From Leptodactylus fallax (taxonomy: Eukaryota > Chordata > Amphibia > Anura > Leptodactylidae): a stretch of 64,000 nucleotides of DNA. Below the pieces are notes generated by a model. That model searched no databases. It saw nothing but the letters and a program-made list of their open reading frames with translations, and had not been told where the DNA came from. A program made the translations under genes and the position numbers. Below are positions 9,796 through 20,956 of the stretch, piece after piece; position 1 is the first letter of the stretch; every line of letters starts with the position of its first letter. The stretch spans positions 1,867,001-1,931,000 of the forward strand of contig CAMRHE010000168.1 of NCBI GenBank assembly GCA_947044405.1, in the 5' to 3' direction.

Positions 9796-10220
9796 TTACT
9801 GATATTCTGGTAGTCCTGGTTTTGTGATCTCTTCCTGTAAGCTGAGTGTGAACTGCATTTGTACATAACAGCAGAAATGCCAACCGGATTTCTCAGGAAT
9901 CTTCCAGTTTTTGAGACCCCCTCACTCAGTGAACTCTCACTTTCACCTAGCTAATTAGTATTTATTGCAGTGTGATGTCACCTCAGTGCAGCAAATGATA
10001 ATGGGCAGGTTGCCAGGAAATCCTCCAATCTATTTGAAGTTTTATGTGTGAGCTAATTTTTGAACCCAGGATGTATTCTATGTAAGGCAACCACTCTACT
10101 ACTTCAGCCACTGCCTCCATTAATCATTTTGGTAGGTTTTCCTCTTACTTAACTTCAACATTGTATGCTTACTACTGAAGTTTGATAAGACAAACAGCAA
10201 TGGAGGCAGCGGCTCAAATA
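9796..10220 (-). repeat. Possible tRNA-headed SINE remnant
   Basis: On the minus strand from about 10119, aggcagtggctgaagtagta and gggttcaaaaattag resemble RNA polymerase III box A and box B at a plausible spacing. A second, plus-strand head (atggaggcagcggctcaaa at 10200-10218) is cut by the Tc1 at 10221. Weak evidence; no target-site duplication was identified. Nothing else recognisable is in the interval. Confidence 0.3.
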
Positions 10221-11257
10221 TACAGTGGGTACGGAAAGTATTCAGACCCCTTTAAATTTTTCACTCTTTGTTTCATCTCCTTGAGATGGTTCTACTCCTT
10301 CATTGGAGTCCAGCTGTGTTTAATTAAACTGATTGGACTTGATTAGGAAAGGCACACACCTGTCTATATAAGACCTCACAGATCACAGTGCATGCCAGAA
10401 CAAATGAGAATCATGAGGTCAAAGGACCTGCCCAAGGAGCTCAGAGTCAGAATTGTGGCAAGGCACAGATCTGGCCAAGGTTACAAAAGAATTTCTGCAG
10501 CACTCAAGGTTCCTAAGAGCACAGTGGCCTCCATAATCCTTAAATGAAAGAAGTTTGGGACGACCAGAACTCTTCATAGACCTGGCCGTCCAGCCAAACT
10601 GAGCAATCAAGGGAGAAGAGCCTTGGTGAGAGAGGTAAAGAAGAATCCAAAGATCACTGTGGCTGAGCTCGAGATGCAGTAGGGAGTTGGGAGAAAGTTC
10701 CACAAAGTCAACTATCACTGCAGCCCTCCACCATTCGGGGCTTTATGGCAGAGTGGCCATATGAAAGCCTGCATAGAGTTTGCCAAAAAACACATGAAGG
10801 AGTCCCAGACTATGAGAAATAAGATTCTCTGGTCTGATGAGACGAAGATTGAACTTTTTGGCATTAATTCTAAGCGGTATGTGTGGAGAAAACCAGGCAC
10901 TGCTCATCACCTGCCCAATACAATCCCAACAGTGTAACTTGGCAGAGGATCCCCAAATCCAGATGTGAAAAACTTGTTGCATCATTCCCAAGAAGACTCA
11001 TGGCTGTACTAGCTCAAAAGGGTGCTTCTACTCAATACTGAGCAAAGGGTCTGAATACTTATGACCATGTGATATTTCAGTTTTTCTTTTTTAATAAATT
11101 TGCAAAGATATCTACATTTCTGTTTTTTTTTCTGTCAAGATGGGGTACTGAGTGTACATTGATGAGAAATAAAATTAACTTTTTTGCTTTTAGCAAATGG
11201 CTGCAATGAAAGAGTGAAAAATTTAAAGGTGTCTGAATACTTTCCTTACCCACTGTA
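10221..11257 (+). mobile_element. Tc1-like transposon with internal deletions (family A)
   Basis: 1,037 bp with both termini and flanking TA: tacagtgggtacggaaag on the left and tttccttacccactgta on the right. The sequence just inside is also inverted. It is the same family as 831-1935 but has lost about 200 bp of its left non-coding region and most of the second half of the transposase. Confidence 0.92.
10394..10935 (+). pseudogene. Tc1 family transposase remnant
   Basis: Nucleotide-level match to 1212-1800: it starts at the ATG of the same protein (relatives read MSEQMRIM...KELPKE) and ends near CCAATACAATCCCAACAGTG. It contains a stop at the codon aligned to Trp of LKWKKFG (about 10545, tga), a small deletion near 10670 and loss of about 28 codons near 10760. 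The first catalytic Asp region (TRLWSDETKIELFG-like) is still readable near 10840. Not functional. Confidence 0.85.
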
Positions 11258-11744
11258 TAATACTAGGCACAGCTCATGTACAGATGTGGTGCTGCTGTTT
11301 CTAATAAAAAAAGAAATACTTTATCCTAATTGTGCATAGAAAGGAATAATATATAAATGTTTATATTTAAATATTCTTTCAGAAATAGAAGAACTGTCAT
11401 AGGTGGAAATTGTTCATAAGGCTACAATCTGACTATATTCTTAGAGACAGTAAATGTGAAGCCATAGGTCTTTGTGAAGGGTTGGAGCTTTACTGCCAGC
11501 TGCATCAGCATTTATAGCACAATAATTATCCCTTGAAGCAACGTGCTTCCACGTGCCATCTGTTACCCTTCTTAGCATTGTTTAAACATCTTTACTGTAT
11601 GTATTATACTTTATAAACATAATATTGACTCACAATGATGGCTATACCGATTATATAATATTCAATTCTCACATTATTCATATGTCTGGAGTGAGAAACC
11701 CTGACATGATGTTCTCCTCTGACCCAAAATATATGTTGGAAAAC
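11258..11744. other. No gene recognised
   Basis: AT-rich sequence between the Tc1 and the first recognisable Copia codons. The open frame that starts at 11625 reads through unrelated sequence for about 40 codons before the Copia homology begins. No 5' LTR is visible. Confidence 0.5.
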
Positions 11745-13168
11745 CCAACTGTCAAAATGTTCCTAATTTTGAAACCATCTGTTAAACGTCTGACAACCAA
11801 AGGACTCACTGTAAAATTTCAAGGTAACAAGTGTTCTATCCTAGATGGCAAGCAGACGATAGCAAGTGCCAAGTTGGATGATCATCTATATCACCTCAAC
11901 ACAGTGAAGGAGCAGGTGAGACTATGCACACATAAGCACAATGACTGTATACATGTGTGGCACAGGCGTTTAGGGCACAGACACCCAGAATGCATACAAG
12001 AACTACAAAAGAGGAATCTAACAAAGGATCTAACAGTATACCCTTGTTCAGTTATTGTTAAATGTGAATGTTGCATCAAATCCAAAGCTATAAGAGCAAC
12101 ACTCCCTAAAGTAAGTCACAATAGAGTTTCAAGACCTCTTGACCTAGTTCACAGTGATGTATGTGGTCCCCTAAACCCACCTACATCTGGAGGCAACAGG
12201 TACATAGTGACTTTCATAGACGACTATTCAAGATACACAGTCACTTACCTAATGCAACACAAGAGTGAAGTTTTTGACAAATTACAGGACTATGTAGTAA
12301 GGGCAAGTAACAAGTTTCAGATAAAATCTCTCGTACTTCGGAGTGACAATGGAGGCAAATTCACAGGACATAAAGTACAAGAGTCACTTACCTAATGCAA
12401 CACAAGAGTGAAGTTTTTGACAAATTACAGGACTATGTAGTAAGGGCAAGTAACAAGTTTCAGATAAAATCTCTCGTACTTCGGAGTGACAATGGAGGCA
12501 AATTCACAGGACATAAAGTACAAGAGTACTTAAAGCAGAATGGAATAGAGCATCAAAAGACAGTCCCATACACACCAGAGCAAAACGGGGTAGCTGAAAG
12601 AAAGAACAGAACTCTGACTGAAATGATCAGATGCATGCTGACAGACTCTGGATTACCACAAAAATATTGGGGTGAAGCAACAATGACAGCCACTTATTTG
12701 CAAAACAGACTCTTTTCTAGAACAATGGAGAAAACTCCATATGAACTGTGGCACAATGAGAAGCTGAGTGTAATACATCTAAAAGTTTTTGGATGCAAGG
12801 TGTTCATCTACATTCCAGAAGAAAAACGCACCAAACTTCAAAACAGAGCATTTGAAGGCGTCTTTGTTGGATACAGTGACAATGCTAAGGGTTACAGAAT
12901 CCTAAATCCCAAAACTGACAAGGTTACCATTAGCAACAGCATAACTTTTGCTGAAGATCTGAGAGACAATGTAATGACAACACAGGAAGTAAGAACAGAA
13001 GAGAAAACTGACACTGATCAGCCAACATCTGTAACTTCCGAACAAACAGTTGAAATGAGCACAGACTCCATCAGTACTGAAGAACAGACACAACCAAGCT
13101 CACATACAGAACCAAGATGCTTGATGAGAGAGAATAAAGGTAAACCACATCTCTCATACATTCATTAG
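11745..13168 (+). pseudogene. Copia (Ty1-type) integrase region, broken by a tandem duplication
   Basis: Starts in the GAG-pre-integrase segment (RLTTKGLTVKFQGNKCSIL), then the zinc domain (VWHRRLGHRHP...CECCIKSK) and the integrase core: HSDVCGPLNPPT with the first Asp, FIDDYSRYTVTYL, SDNGGKFTGHK with the second Asp, and NGVAERKNRTLTEM with the catalytic Glu. The C-terminal part is VFGCKVFIYIPEEKRTKLQ...FVGYSDNAKGYRI. A 143-bp tandem duplication (12240-12525) interrupts the core and shifts the frame, so two overlapping frames end and restart at about 12390. Gag and protease are missing. In an intact element the integrase inserts the cDNA into the genome. Confidence 0.93.
12240..12525 (+). repeat. 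143-bp tandem duplication in Copia integrase
   Basis: gtcacttacctaatgcaaca at 12240 recurs at 12383 and the two copies are almost identical to their ends (gtacaagagt...). The period of 143 is not a multiple of three, so the duplication by itself disrupts the integrase. The near-identity indicates that it is young relative to the element's other damage. Confidence 0.95.
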
Positions 13169-14102
13169 CACTGCCAGTGCTAATGAACCTGCAACTTGGA
13201 AGACATATCTCAGCTTTCAGAAGGGGAAGCCAGTAAATGGATAAAGTCTGCAAAGAGAGATAAAATCCATGCATGACACTAAAACATGGACTCTTACAGA
13301 ACTACCACCTGGAAGGAAATCCATAGGTTGTAAATGGACTTTCAAAGTAAAATACAATGCAGATGGCACAGTGGAGCGATACAAAGCAAGGCTCGTAGCC
13401 AAGGGATATTGTCAAAAATATGGAGAGGACTATGATGAGACATTTGCGTCAGTAGTCAAACATGCTACAATAAGAACTTTGCTGGCAGTAGCCGCAATAA
13501 GGAAAATGCAAGTAAGACACTTTAATGTAAAAACAGTGTTTCTACATGGTAAGTTAGCAGAAGATATCTACATGGAACAACCACCAGGATTCAAAGATGA
13601 GCAAAGGCCAGACCTAGTATGCGAACTACAGAGGAGTATATATGGTCTAAACAAGCCACCAGAGCATGGAATAATAAATAAAATATAATAATAATTAAAA
13701 AATAATAAATGAAGTGCTTACACATGAGGACTTTCAGAGGAGTAAAGCAGACCCCTGTTTATGCACAAAGAAATTGCCAGACAGGTGGATCTATGTACTC
13801 ATTTATGTGGACGATATTCTGATTTGTTTCAAGCAAGAAGGGGATGAAGGAGAAATACTCCAAACCCTAAATCAGCACTTTGAGACCAAAGATCTTGGCA
13901 ACATAAAGAATTATCTTGGCATTCAGATTGAGAGAGAGGAAGATGGCAGCTTCTTTCTGAACCAAAAGAAATAATTGAGACATTTGGAATGGAAGACGTC
14001 AAACCAGTAAAATCCCCTATGGAAACCAACTACATGAAGAAGATAGACAGCCAAGATATGCCACTACCAACTAACACTTAGTACAGGAAAGCAATAGGAA
14101 AA
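13169..14102 (+). pseudogene. Copia reverse transcriptase, frameshifted
   Basis: Recognisable pieces: TWTLTELPPGRKSIGCKWTF and YKARLVAKGYCQKYGEDYDE (13285-13440), FNVKTVFLHGKLAEDIYMEQ (where relatives have DVKTAFL), SIYGLNKPPE near 13650, an AT-rich interruption at 13670-13710, then YVLIYVDDILICFKQ (13793-13840) with the YVDD catalytic box and FETKDLGNIKNYLGIQI. At least two frame breaks (near 13680 and 13975). It lies directly between integrase and RNase H in the standard Copia order, which differs from Gypsy (integrase last). Confidence 0.92.
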
Positions 14103-14741
14103 TTGCTGTACATTAGCACTGCTACAAGGCCTGACACCGCAGCAGCAGTCGGAATCCTATGCAGAAAGACTTCAACACCAAGTCAGATGGACTGGAATGC
14201 TGTGAAGCGAGTCATTCACTATCTTAAAGGGACTTTACACTACAAGCTAAAGTTACTAGCAAGTGACGAAAGCACCCTGACAGGCTATGTGGATGCCGAT
14301 TGGGCTGGAGATACTAGTGACAGAAAATCTACAAGTGGGTACCTGTTTCTTCTATCAGAAGGCGCTATCTGTTGGACTAGCAGAAAGCAGCTTTCTGTTA
14401 CACTATCATCTACCAAAGCAGAGTGCATTGCAGCTGCGCAGGCAAGTCAAGAAGTCATATGGTTGAGACAACTGTTAAAAGACTTGGGTCAACCACAGAT
14501 GAAACCAACAAGAATCTTTGAGGACAATCAAGGATGCCTTGCACTTGCGCAGATGGAAAGGGTTAGCTCGAGAACCAAGCATATCGATTTGAAGATCCCT
14601 CAGAGAGCGGAACTTCACGAGCAGGGACTTCTTGAGTTACTTTATTGTCCGACTGAGGATATGACAACAGATATCCTTACCAAGCCCCTGACCGCTGAAA
14701 GACACTCAAGGCTTACAAAGAAGATGGGCTTAACAGACTAA
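14103..14741 (+). pseudogene. Copia RNase H and C-terminus
   Basis: Open for 212 codons: LYISTATRPDTAAAVGIL, then RNase H proper with GYVDADWAGDTSDRKSTSGY, CWTSRKQLSVTLSSTKAECI, FEDNQGCLALA and RTKHIDLKI, ending DILTKPLTAERHSRLTKKMG. These are the standard landmarks of a Copia RNase H. The frame is intact here but the upstream polyprotein is not. It is followed after 21 bp by the LTR. Confidence 0.93.
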
Positions 14742-14762
14742 GCCTTAGCTATTGAGAAGGGG

Positions 14763-15054
14763 TGTTGGAGATATGCAACAGCCAGCTTCGTCTCTATATT
14801 TGCTGGATTGACTGCAGTTCACATTTATGATGTAGCTGTTACTAAATGTTTATCTGTAGACACTCTGTACTTTGTTGTTTTGATGCTGTTGTTACACTTC
14901 CTGGTTTGAGTGTGTGCTGTAATAAATCTGTTATTCACCATGTGAGGTGGACCTTCTCTTACTGCATTCATGTTCCAGTAGAGTCTGTTCCTGTTATATA
15001 CAAATGTCTATCTGGTTTTGACTCTGCCACATTCAGCATTCACACTCTGCAACA
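14763..15054 (+). repeat. Copia 3' LTR
   Basis: 292 bp that begins tgttg and ends caaca, a perfect 5-bp terminal inverted repeat, and is preceded by a purine-rich primer (gagaaggggtg). It contains a polyadenylation signal aataaa at 14921-14926. The matching 5' LTR is not in the window, so the element is 5' truncated and its target-site duplication cannot be checked. The right boundary is inferred from the TG...CA rule alone. Confidence 0.7.
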
Positions 15055-15526
15055 AGAATGTCACACCGTTACTGCTCCATCTCTAACCATAAATCTGCCT
15101 ATTGCCCTGTTGACTTTAATTCTTGCTTTACTACCAACTAAATAAAGAAATCCACACAAATAATAAAAATATCATCATCATTTATTAAATAATTTAAGAC
15201 ACATACAATGACAAATAAACAAGAGGGAATCATAGGCTAGACAAAGCCACAAATAATAGCATCAAGGTAGGGCAGGTATGTAAAAATACATCATTAAACA
15301 TAGATGCCAAATTAACATAACATAGTAAGGAACAGACTAAATTCGAGGGATTCTATGAATATCAGACTAGAAGTGATACTACAGGTTTTCAGTTATTTGT
15401 TGGAAACATCCATACCAATTGTGTCCTCATAAAATATAAGAATAGTAAGAAAGCCACATACAAAAAGGATACAGCCACCCCATCAATAGCAAATAAAGCA
15501 CATAAGGCACCTAAATTATGTATAAG
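15055..15526. other. AT-rich, no gene recognised
   Basis: No coding potential. It may belong to the 3' part of a Penelope-type element in minus orientation, because it leads into the hammerhead-like hairpin at 15527, but I cannot show that from a motif. Confidence 0.35.
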
Positions 15527-15662
15527 TAGTCACAACTACACAAAGACCTATCAAGATGTAACACGCCCTGACGCGCATTTCGTCTAAGACGACTTCTTAG
15601 GCGAAACGCACATTGGGGCACGTTACATCTTGGTAGGTCTTTGTGTATTTGTGACTACTCTT
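15527..15662. repeat. Near-perfect hairpin with hammerhead-like halves
   Basis: Two arms of about 65 bp (gtagtcacaa...cgtctaag and cttaggcgaa...ttgtgactac) with a very short loop. On the minus strand the segment reads aagaagtcgtcttagacgaa then atgcgcgtcaggg, close to a stem II plus GAAAcGCGT plus stem I of PLE hammerheads. On the plus strand ggcgaaacgcac is the equivalent. The CUGANGA box is altered in both, so I regard these as decayed ribozyme motifs in a head-to-head pair. Confidence 0.5.
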
Positions 15663-15692
15663 AATACCAAAAGCCAACCTGCTATGCAACGG

Positions 15693-16052
15693 TTAAGTTG
15701 TGTCATCGGCTAACCTTTCTCCCTGAAAAACAATGAACAACAACAATGGCATTTCCAAGTCATCCTCCCCCATGGATATAAAAATCCAACCACTCACGCC
15801 AATGATCCCAAGCTCGCCAGTACCAGAGACCAATGCAGACCAGATCAAGCCAATGACAGATTCCACAGTTCCCTTAGCCTTTTGAAGCCACATGCTTCTG
15901 CTTCTGGTGCCAGCAGTTGAAACTGTTCCACTGTAGACTACAGAGAGCATCTGCGATGTCATTCTGCACACAGTGACATTACATGAATTGAGATTTAGAC
16001 ATTCCAGCACCAGGCTGTTAGGATGCCGATGCAGGGCCAAAATGACATGCAC
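15693..16052 (-). pseudogene. Possible SGNH-hydrolase-like remnant
   Basis: 119 codons. IGLIWSALVSGTGELGIIG and GWIFISMGEDDLEMPL resemble a decayed version of the block around the GGND motif of SGNH hydrolases that some DIRS/Ngaro-type elements encode. The match is weak: no GDS box is preserved. The location downstream (minus strand) of a DIRS-like RT/RNase H is what makes it worth naming. An accidental open frame is a real alternative. Confidence 0.3.
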
Positions 16053-16666
16053 AAGTCTTCAGGAGAGTAGCAGCAGAAATGGGCTGACAACTGCGAGCAG
16101 TAGAAAATGCTACTTAAAGGCAATACACCTCTGCGAGCCTAGACCAGCCCCAGACGCCTTCACCAGAGCTCCTCGCAAGAAGAGATGGCCTTTTGCTGAA
16201 TCTGAAGACTGGAATTGTCACCAGAACAGAAAGTGTATCACAAATAAACGAGCTGCAGCAGAAGCCAAACACCAGAATCACACACTACTCACAGAAGCAA
16301 AGATCAAAGAATGGTCATCAGTCACGGGCCAGCAGCTGAAGAAGGAAACGAGAAACCGAATCACGAGACAAAGACAAATCTGGAAAACAAAGCAAATAGT
16401 CAGAACCGATCGGGAACGCCAGAACAAAATTGTAAGACAGGGAGGAATCGAGGAACGTAGCCAGAGAATAGATGTGATCAAAACAAGCTCAGCAAAAAAC
16501 TGGAGTACAATGAGGATTTACCAGCAACATAAGTAAGTAGGGAGTGGTTAATAAAAGCCTGCTCAGGACCTAATTGATTAAGACTTAAAGGTCTAAGACA
16601 GCAAGCTTCCCTATGTTGTCATGGCAACCTTAAAGAAGCAACAACAATTCCTAAGAGGAAGCTTTG
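16053..16666. other. No gene recognised
   Basis: Sits between the DIRS-like RNase H and the possible hydrolase remnant. An open frame of 187 codons on the plus strand (15973-16536) is basic and Gln-rich with no family resemblance; I regard it as a shadow frame. Confidence 0.45.
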
Positions 16667-17870
16667 CTATGTTGACACGACAACCTTAAAGCAGCAACAA
16701 CAGATGTAACACTTCTGACTCAGGCACTGCAACACCTTAACCACTGGCAGAGAGGAAGAGGACAACATGTTAATCGCCAAAACTACCCCCAAGTTGTCAC
16801 AATGCAATCCCCCCCAAATAATCACAGAAATGTAAATAGGGAAAAATTTCAACAGCGCTAGGTTATGAACTAACCTCCCGGAAACCCCCTCCTCTGACCT
16901 TTGCCCCAAACACCAATTTTGCTGCCCAAAGTCCCCAAACCCCACACTATCGGTAATGTCGGTGTACAGTTCACAGTCAAACACATACACTGCCTCCTCA
17001 ATCCACAGAGAATGCCTATTATAATGCTCTAAAAACGAATCCCAAACCGGCAAATCTCTCCTAATTTCCCTCTTCAGCCGTTTGTACTGAGTTGAAACAG
17101 ACACCCCAGCAGTCGCAGCTGCTAAGCAACGACAAAAGACCCATCCCATTGGCATGATTCAGCATGCAAATTTAATCTTGCCTAAAAGAGATTGCCATTC
17201 CTTCAATTGCAACTATCTTTAGCTCTCTGCTCTTTGAACATCATTCCTCAAACTACACAGTTTGTCTTCTGTGGGGTTGACCGTATTGATGGTGATGCCT
17301 AAAAAACTAATGACCATCAAAGGAGCTTCTGTCTTGTGAACTGCCAGAGGCACCCCTAGTGGATGATGGACGGGCAACCCTAAACATCCTGCACCACCCA
17401 CTCCAAAAACAAACTAAACATTTCAAAATAAGAACATGACAGTGAACAACCCATTGGGAGACAGCAATCAACAAAATAACTCCTAGTAAATGGCCCATCC
17501 ATCTGTTCTAAAGCGAGCTCTTTTGCTAACTTCTCTGATATCACTGCGGAGTGTTCTCATGCGGAATGTAAATTCCTTTTTTACCAGAACCCCTGTAACT
17601 TCAACAAACGGAATCCTAAAACCAACACGAAAACTGCCTTCCAACAGACTTGCAGCCGCTCCATCTCGGTACCAATTTGCTCTGTAGTCCTCTATGCCAC
17701 ACTGTGATCTTTAGGGAACCCTCACACCCTGGCCACTGCAATACCAGAGGCGCCATCTTGGGCTGAAGTGCTGCTGGATCCTGATGATTATTCCCACAGC
17801 GCTTTTTGCAGAAAGTCTGCAGAATTTTCCTCTGTAGATTTTCTGCTTCCATTATACCTATACACCAGAG
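16667..17870 (-). pseudogene. DIRS-like reverse transcriptase and RNase H, degraded
   Basis: Reading down the minus strand: FRIPFVEVTGVL (about 17600), a decayed catalytic region (VILLIAVSQ near 17470), GVPLAVHKTEAPLMVISFLG and ITINTVNPTEDKL (17260-17350), KEWQSLLGKIKFAC (about 17190), MPMGWVFCRCLAAATAGVS, REIRRDLPVWDSFLEHYN, then RNase H: LYTDITDSVGFGDFG, LALLKFFPIYISVIIWG and HCDNLGVVLAINMLSSSS. This domain order and the PMGR-F-RRL and HCDN-VV landmarks fit DIRS/Ngaro retroelements and not L1 or Gypsy. Several frameshifts and stops. The recombinase expected downstream is not recognisable here. Confidence 0.7.
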
Positions 17871-18559
17871 TTTCCGTAGGTATAATTGACATGCTGTGAT
17901 TTGCTGTGATTTTCTGCAATGTGTGGACTTTGCAGTTAATGTAAAATGTCCCGGCCTTACATTGCATGTACAGGATGAAGCCAGTGCTCCTGTAATAGTA
18001 ATTTATTCCTTAAAGGTTACAATCAATAGCAACTGTGGACTCTAAATGACTTCAGATCGAGAGCACACCCTCGGTGACCCACCAGCACCCCACAATTTCA
18101 ATTGCCTTTACATGGCATCTGAGGTTCTAATGAAGACCCGGGTCTGCCACCTGTGTATGTCTGAGCATACACAGGTGGCAGTATATTAAAAAAAACTAAT
18201 AGATTGTCTGAATACTGTACTGCTCAGTATTATATAAGTCCCCTAGTGGGTCTAATAAATGCTGTTCAAAAATATTTTCCCAATGTTTGTTTTTAAAGTC
18301 TAAAAAAATAAAAAAAAATATATAAAAAAAAGTAACATAAGGCTACATTCACACAGGGTATAGATCCATCAGAAATCACCAGACGAAAAAGTGCTGCAAG
18401 TCTGACTTTTTTGTCTGCGGATTTCAGTTTAAAACAGACACCTGACAGACTCTGTCAATAGTCAATGGGGTCCCTCTGTTCACGTCTACTATTTTTGGCG
18501 TCCATTACTGTCTGATTTTCTGTTCTTCTGTTCTTCTGTTCCTGTGATGGATCAGAATA
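17871..18559. repeat. Non-coding dispersed repeats
   Basis: Contains frog-type dispersed sequence (for example aaggctacattcacacaggg near 18341) and a 15-bp perfect inverted repeat (tgccacctgtgtatg...catacacaggtggca, 18145-18180). No coding potential. Confidence 0.4.
18145..18180. repeat. Perfect 15-bp hairpin
   Basis: tgccacctgtgtatg, a 6-base loop, and its exact reverse complement. Its role is unknown. It is in non-coding repeat and is not followed by a T run. Confidence 0.7.
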
Positions 18560-18992
18560 GACTTTCCCACGCAGATATATACGTGTTGTACCTGGTATCG
18601 CATCTGTAATGACCCAAACTATACAATGGTATGAAAAGTAATCAAAAAGTCTTACAGTATGTACCCCAAAACGTCACCAAAAACCAGTCATTCATGCAAT
18701 TCAGTTGACAGAGAAATAGAAACATTATGGTCTCGGATACAAACTTTCTGAAACAAACAAACAAAAAAAAAATGGTAACAGTAGTAAAAAGTAAAAAAGA
18801 AAAAAAAAATTATTTTGTTGTTAACACAGTAATCATTTCAACCCAGAAAATATTACTACCATGTTGTTAATTTCAAATGGAAAATGGTGCAACATTTAAA
18901 ACCTAAAAAGAAATGTCAGAATTGCTGCTTATCTATTCCCCTTAGAAATAGTTAATAAAAGTTGATAAATAAGATATATGTGCTATATATGT
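18560..18992. repeat. Dispersed non-coding repeat interrupted by a TIR element
   Basis: tgatcaaaaagt-like sequence and strings of A-rich spacers parallel 59540-60000. After the insertion at 18993-19929 the similar text resumes (aaaatcatgccctcataatg at about 19945), so one older repeat was split. Confidence 0.5.
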
Positions 18993-19929
18993 ACCGTGTT
19001 TCTCCGAAAATAAGACAGGGTCTTATATTATTATTTTTTTCTCAGAAAAAAGGGCTAGGGCTTATTTTTGGGGTAGCTCTTAATTTTTTACATGAACAAC
19101 AATCACACATTTGATCGCTTTTTATTTAAATTTTTATCAAAGGCGAAACAGCGAAAAAACGGCAGTTTGGCACTTTTGATTTTTTTTTTTCCCTTGCTAC
19201 GGTAATCACTGTATGGGAAAAATATTTTTATAAATTTGTAGACTGGGCATTTTTGGACCCAGGGATACCTAATGTATATCTATTTCATAGTATTTTTTAG
19301 CTTTATATGTATTCTAATGAAAGAGGTGGGAATTTGAACTTTAATTTTTGTTCTTTTTATATTTTTTTTAGTTTGTTTTTTTTAATTTATTTATTTTTTA
19401 CTATTTTATTAACTTCCACCTGGGGGCTTGAACCTGCAATCGTCCCATAGACTGCAATACAACTGTACTGCAGTCTATGGGAGATTCACTACATTACTAT
19501 TGGTCATCGACCAGCCTCAATAGTAATATTCCTATGACAGGCCTGGGAACCTTCATAAAACTCCTGGCTGTCAAAGGAACAGGTTAGCTTCCGCAATCTC
19601 GCAGTGCGGGAGCCAGCCTGCAACGAAAAAGATATGGGGCAGATGTGCTGCTTTGGGGGAGTGGACTCTGATTGCGGGCATTAGCTCTGGGTCTCTGCTG
19701 TACATTACAGCGGAGACCCAGTAGAGTAGCTATGGTGGCCGCTCTGCAGCAGAGCGGTCGCCATCTTTAAGGACCCAGCATCCGCCGTAATCACACAGCA
19801 GATGTTGGGATGGGGTTAAACTAGCTTATTTTTGGAGTAGGGCTTTGATTTCAAGCCTACTCCAAAAAACATAGAAAATCTAGCTAGGGCTTATTTTCAG
19901 AGTAGGGCTTATTTTTGGAGAAACACAGT
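18993..19929. mobile_element. Non-autonomous TIR element, about 937 bp
   Basis: Left end ccgtgtttctccgaaaataa; right end (reverse complement) ctgtgtttctccaaaaataa, followed by a second inverted match including ccctactccaaaaataagc. There is no open frame. The interior (19255-19820) is also found without these termini at 5.86-6.50 kb, so the termini may have captured an older repeat. I could not find a convincing target-site duplication and do not assign a superfamily. Confidence 0.7.
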
Positions 19930-20029
19930 GCTACTTGTCCCATACAAAAATCATGCCCTCATAATGCAACCTTGGCGGAAAAATAAAATAATTTATGGCT
20001 CTTGGAATCCTCATGAATTTACTTTCCTG

Positions 20030-20956
20030 CAGTGGCGTAAGTACCGTCATAATGTTTTTTTTTTTTTTTTTTTTTTTAATAGGCCGTTACCTGCTGGATT
20101 AACCCCAGCAGGTAAGGGGTCTTATTTACTTATCGATCCCAGTTCCTGGTCACTGCCGCCTCCCCTTCCCCTTCTGCCCTCCAGGGAGCCCCAGGGACAT
20201 GATATGGGATGCATGGAGCCCCTTGGAAGTGGCTGTGAGCAGGAGTGGGGATAGTAAGTGAGGCCGTGGGCCCGTGGTAAGAGTACTTGTTGAGAGAACT
20301 CCAATAATACTGATATTATTATATCTCTTCAGACCCCCAAGTATAATGATTGGAGTTCCAGGGAAGGTGAGCAAACATAAATACCAGTGTTACTTACTTC
20401 TCCTGAGCTCTGATAATGACATCGGCATAACCCACATCTGTGACGTCATTAAGGAGGGCCAAAAACAGCAGGAAGTTGTGCTGGATCACAGGAGAGGTGA
20501 GTACCACCGTTTTTTATGTTTGTCACCTCCACTGGGCTTCCGATCATCGGGTTTTTTTCAGACCCCAGAGTAGAGTATAATAATAGTTCATGGGTGGTAC
20601 ACCACAAAAATTTCGGGTTCTTCTGAACCTGAAATTTTTGCAATATTTGCAACGAACACCGATAGGGCCAGGATGGGACATAATACTGTGTGGAGGGGCC
20701 ACTGTGGGACATTATACTGTATAGAGGCCGCTATGGAACATTATACTGTGTGAAGGGTCCACTGTGGGACATTATAATGTATGGAGTGGCCACTATGGGA
20801 TATTATACTGTGTGGAGGCCACTTTGGGACATTATTGTGTGTGTAAATATGGCGTTATACAGTGTGGTGGCCAGGAAAGGGGGCACTATGCCGTAGGGGG
20901 GAGGGGCCCAAGTAAAAAGTTTGCTTTGGCACCCAGTCATTGCAGGTAACTTCCTG
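20030..20956 (-). mobile_element. hAT-like non-autonomous element with minisatellite (copy a)
   Basis: The left end starts CAGTGGCGTAAGT, matching CAGTGGCGTAACT at 61548. The right end near 20930-20956 contains the inverted counterpart of gcaaacttttggccggggcc (about 61570-61605). The interior has a T run, a hairpin around ttacctgctgg/ccagcaggtaa (20086-20118), segments with gacccc...agtataat, and a minisatellite in inverse orientation. CAGNG-type ends suggest hAT. The exact right boundary is uncertain and no clear 8-bp duplication was seen. Confidence 0.55.
20680..20870 (-). repeat. About 30-bp minisatellite, array 2
   Basis: About six units of ccactgtgggacattatact, the reverse complement of the unit at 4.2, 23.3 and 61.8 kb. 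Spurious open frames run through it. Confidence 0.85.

Noticed and set aside
15973..16536. 187-codon plus-strand frame
   Set aside because: No domain and biased basic/Gln composition; it overlaps a degraded minus-strand DIRS-like region.
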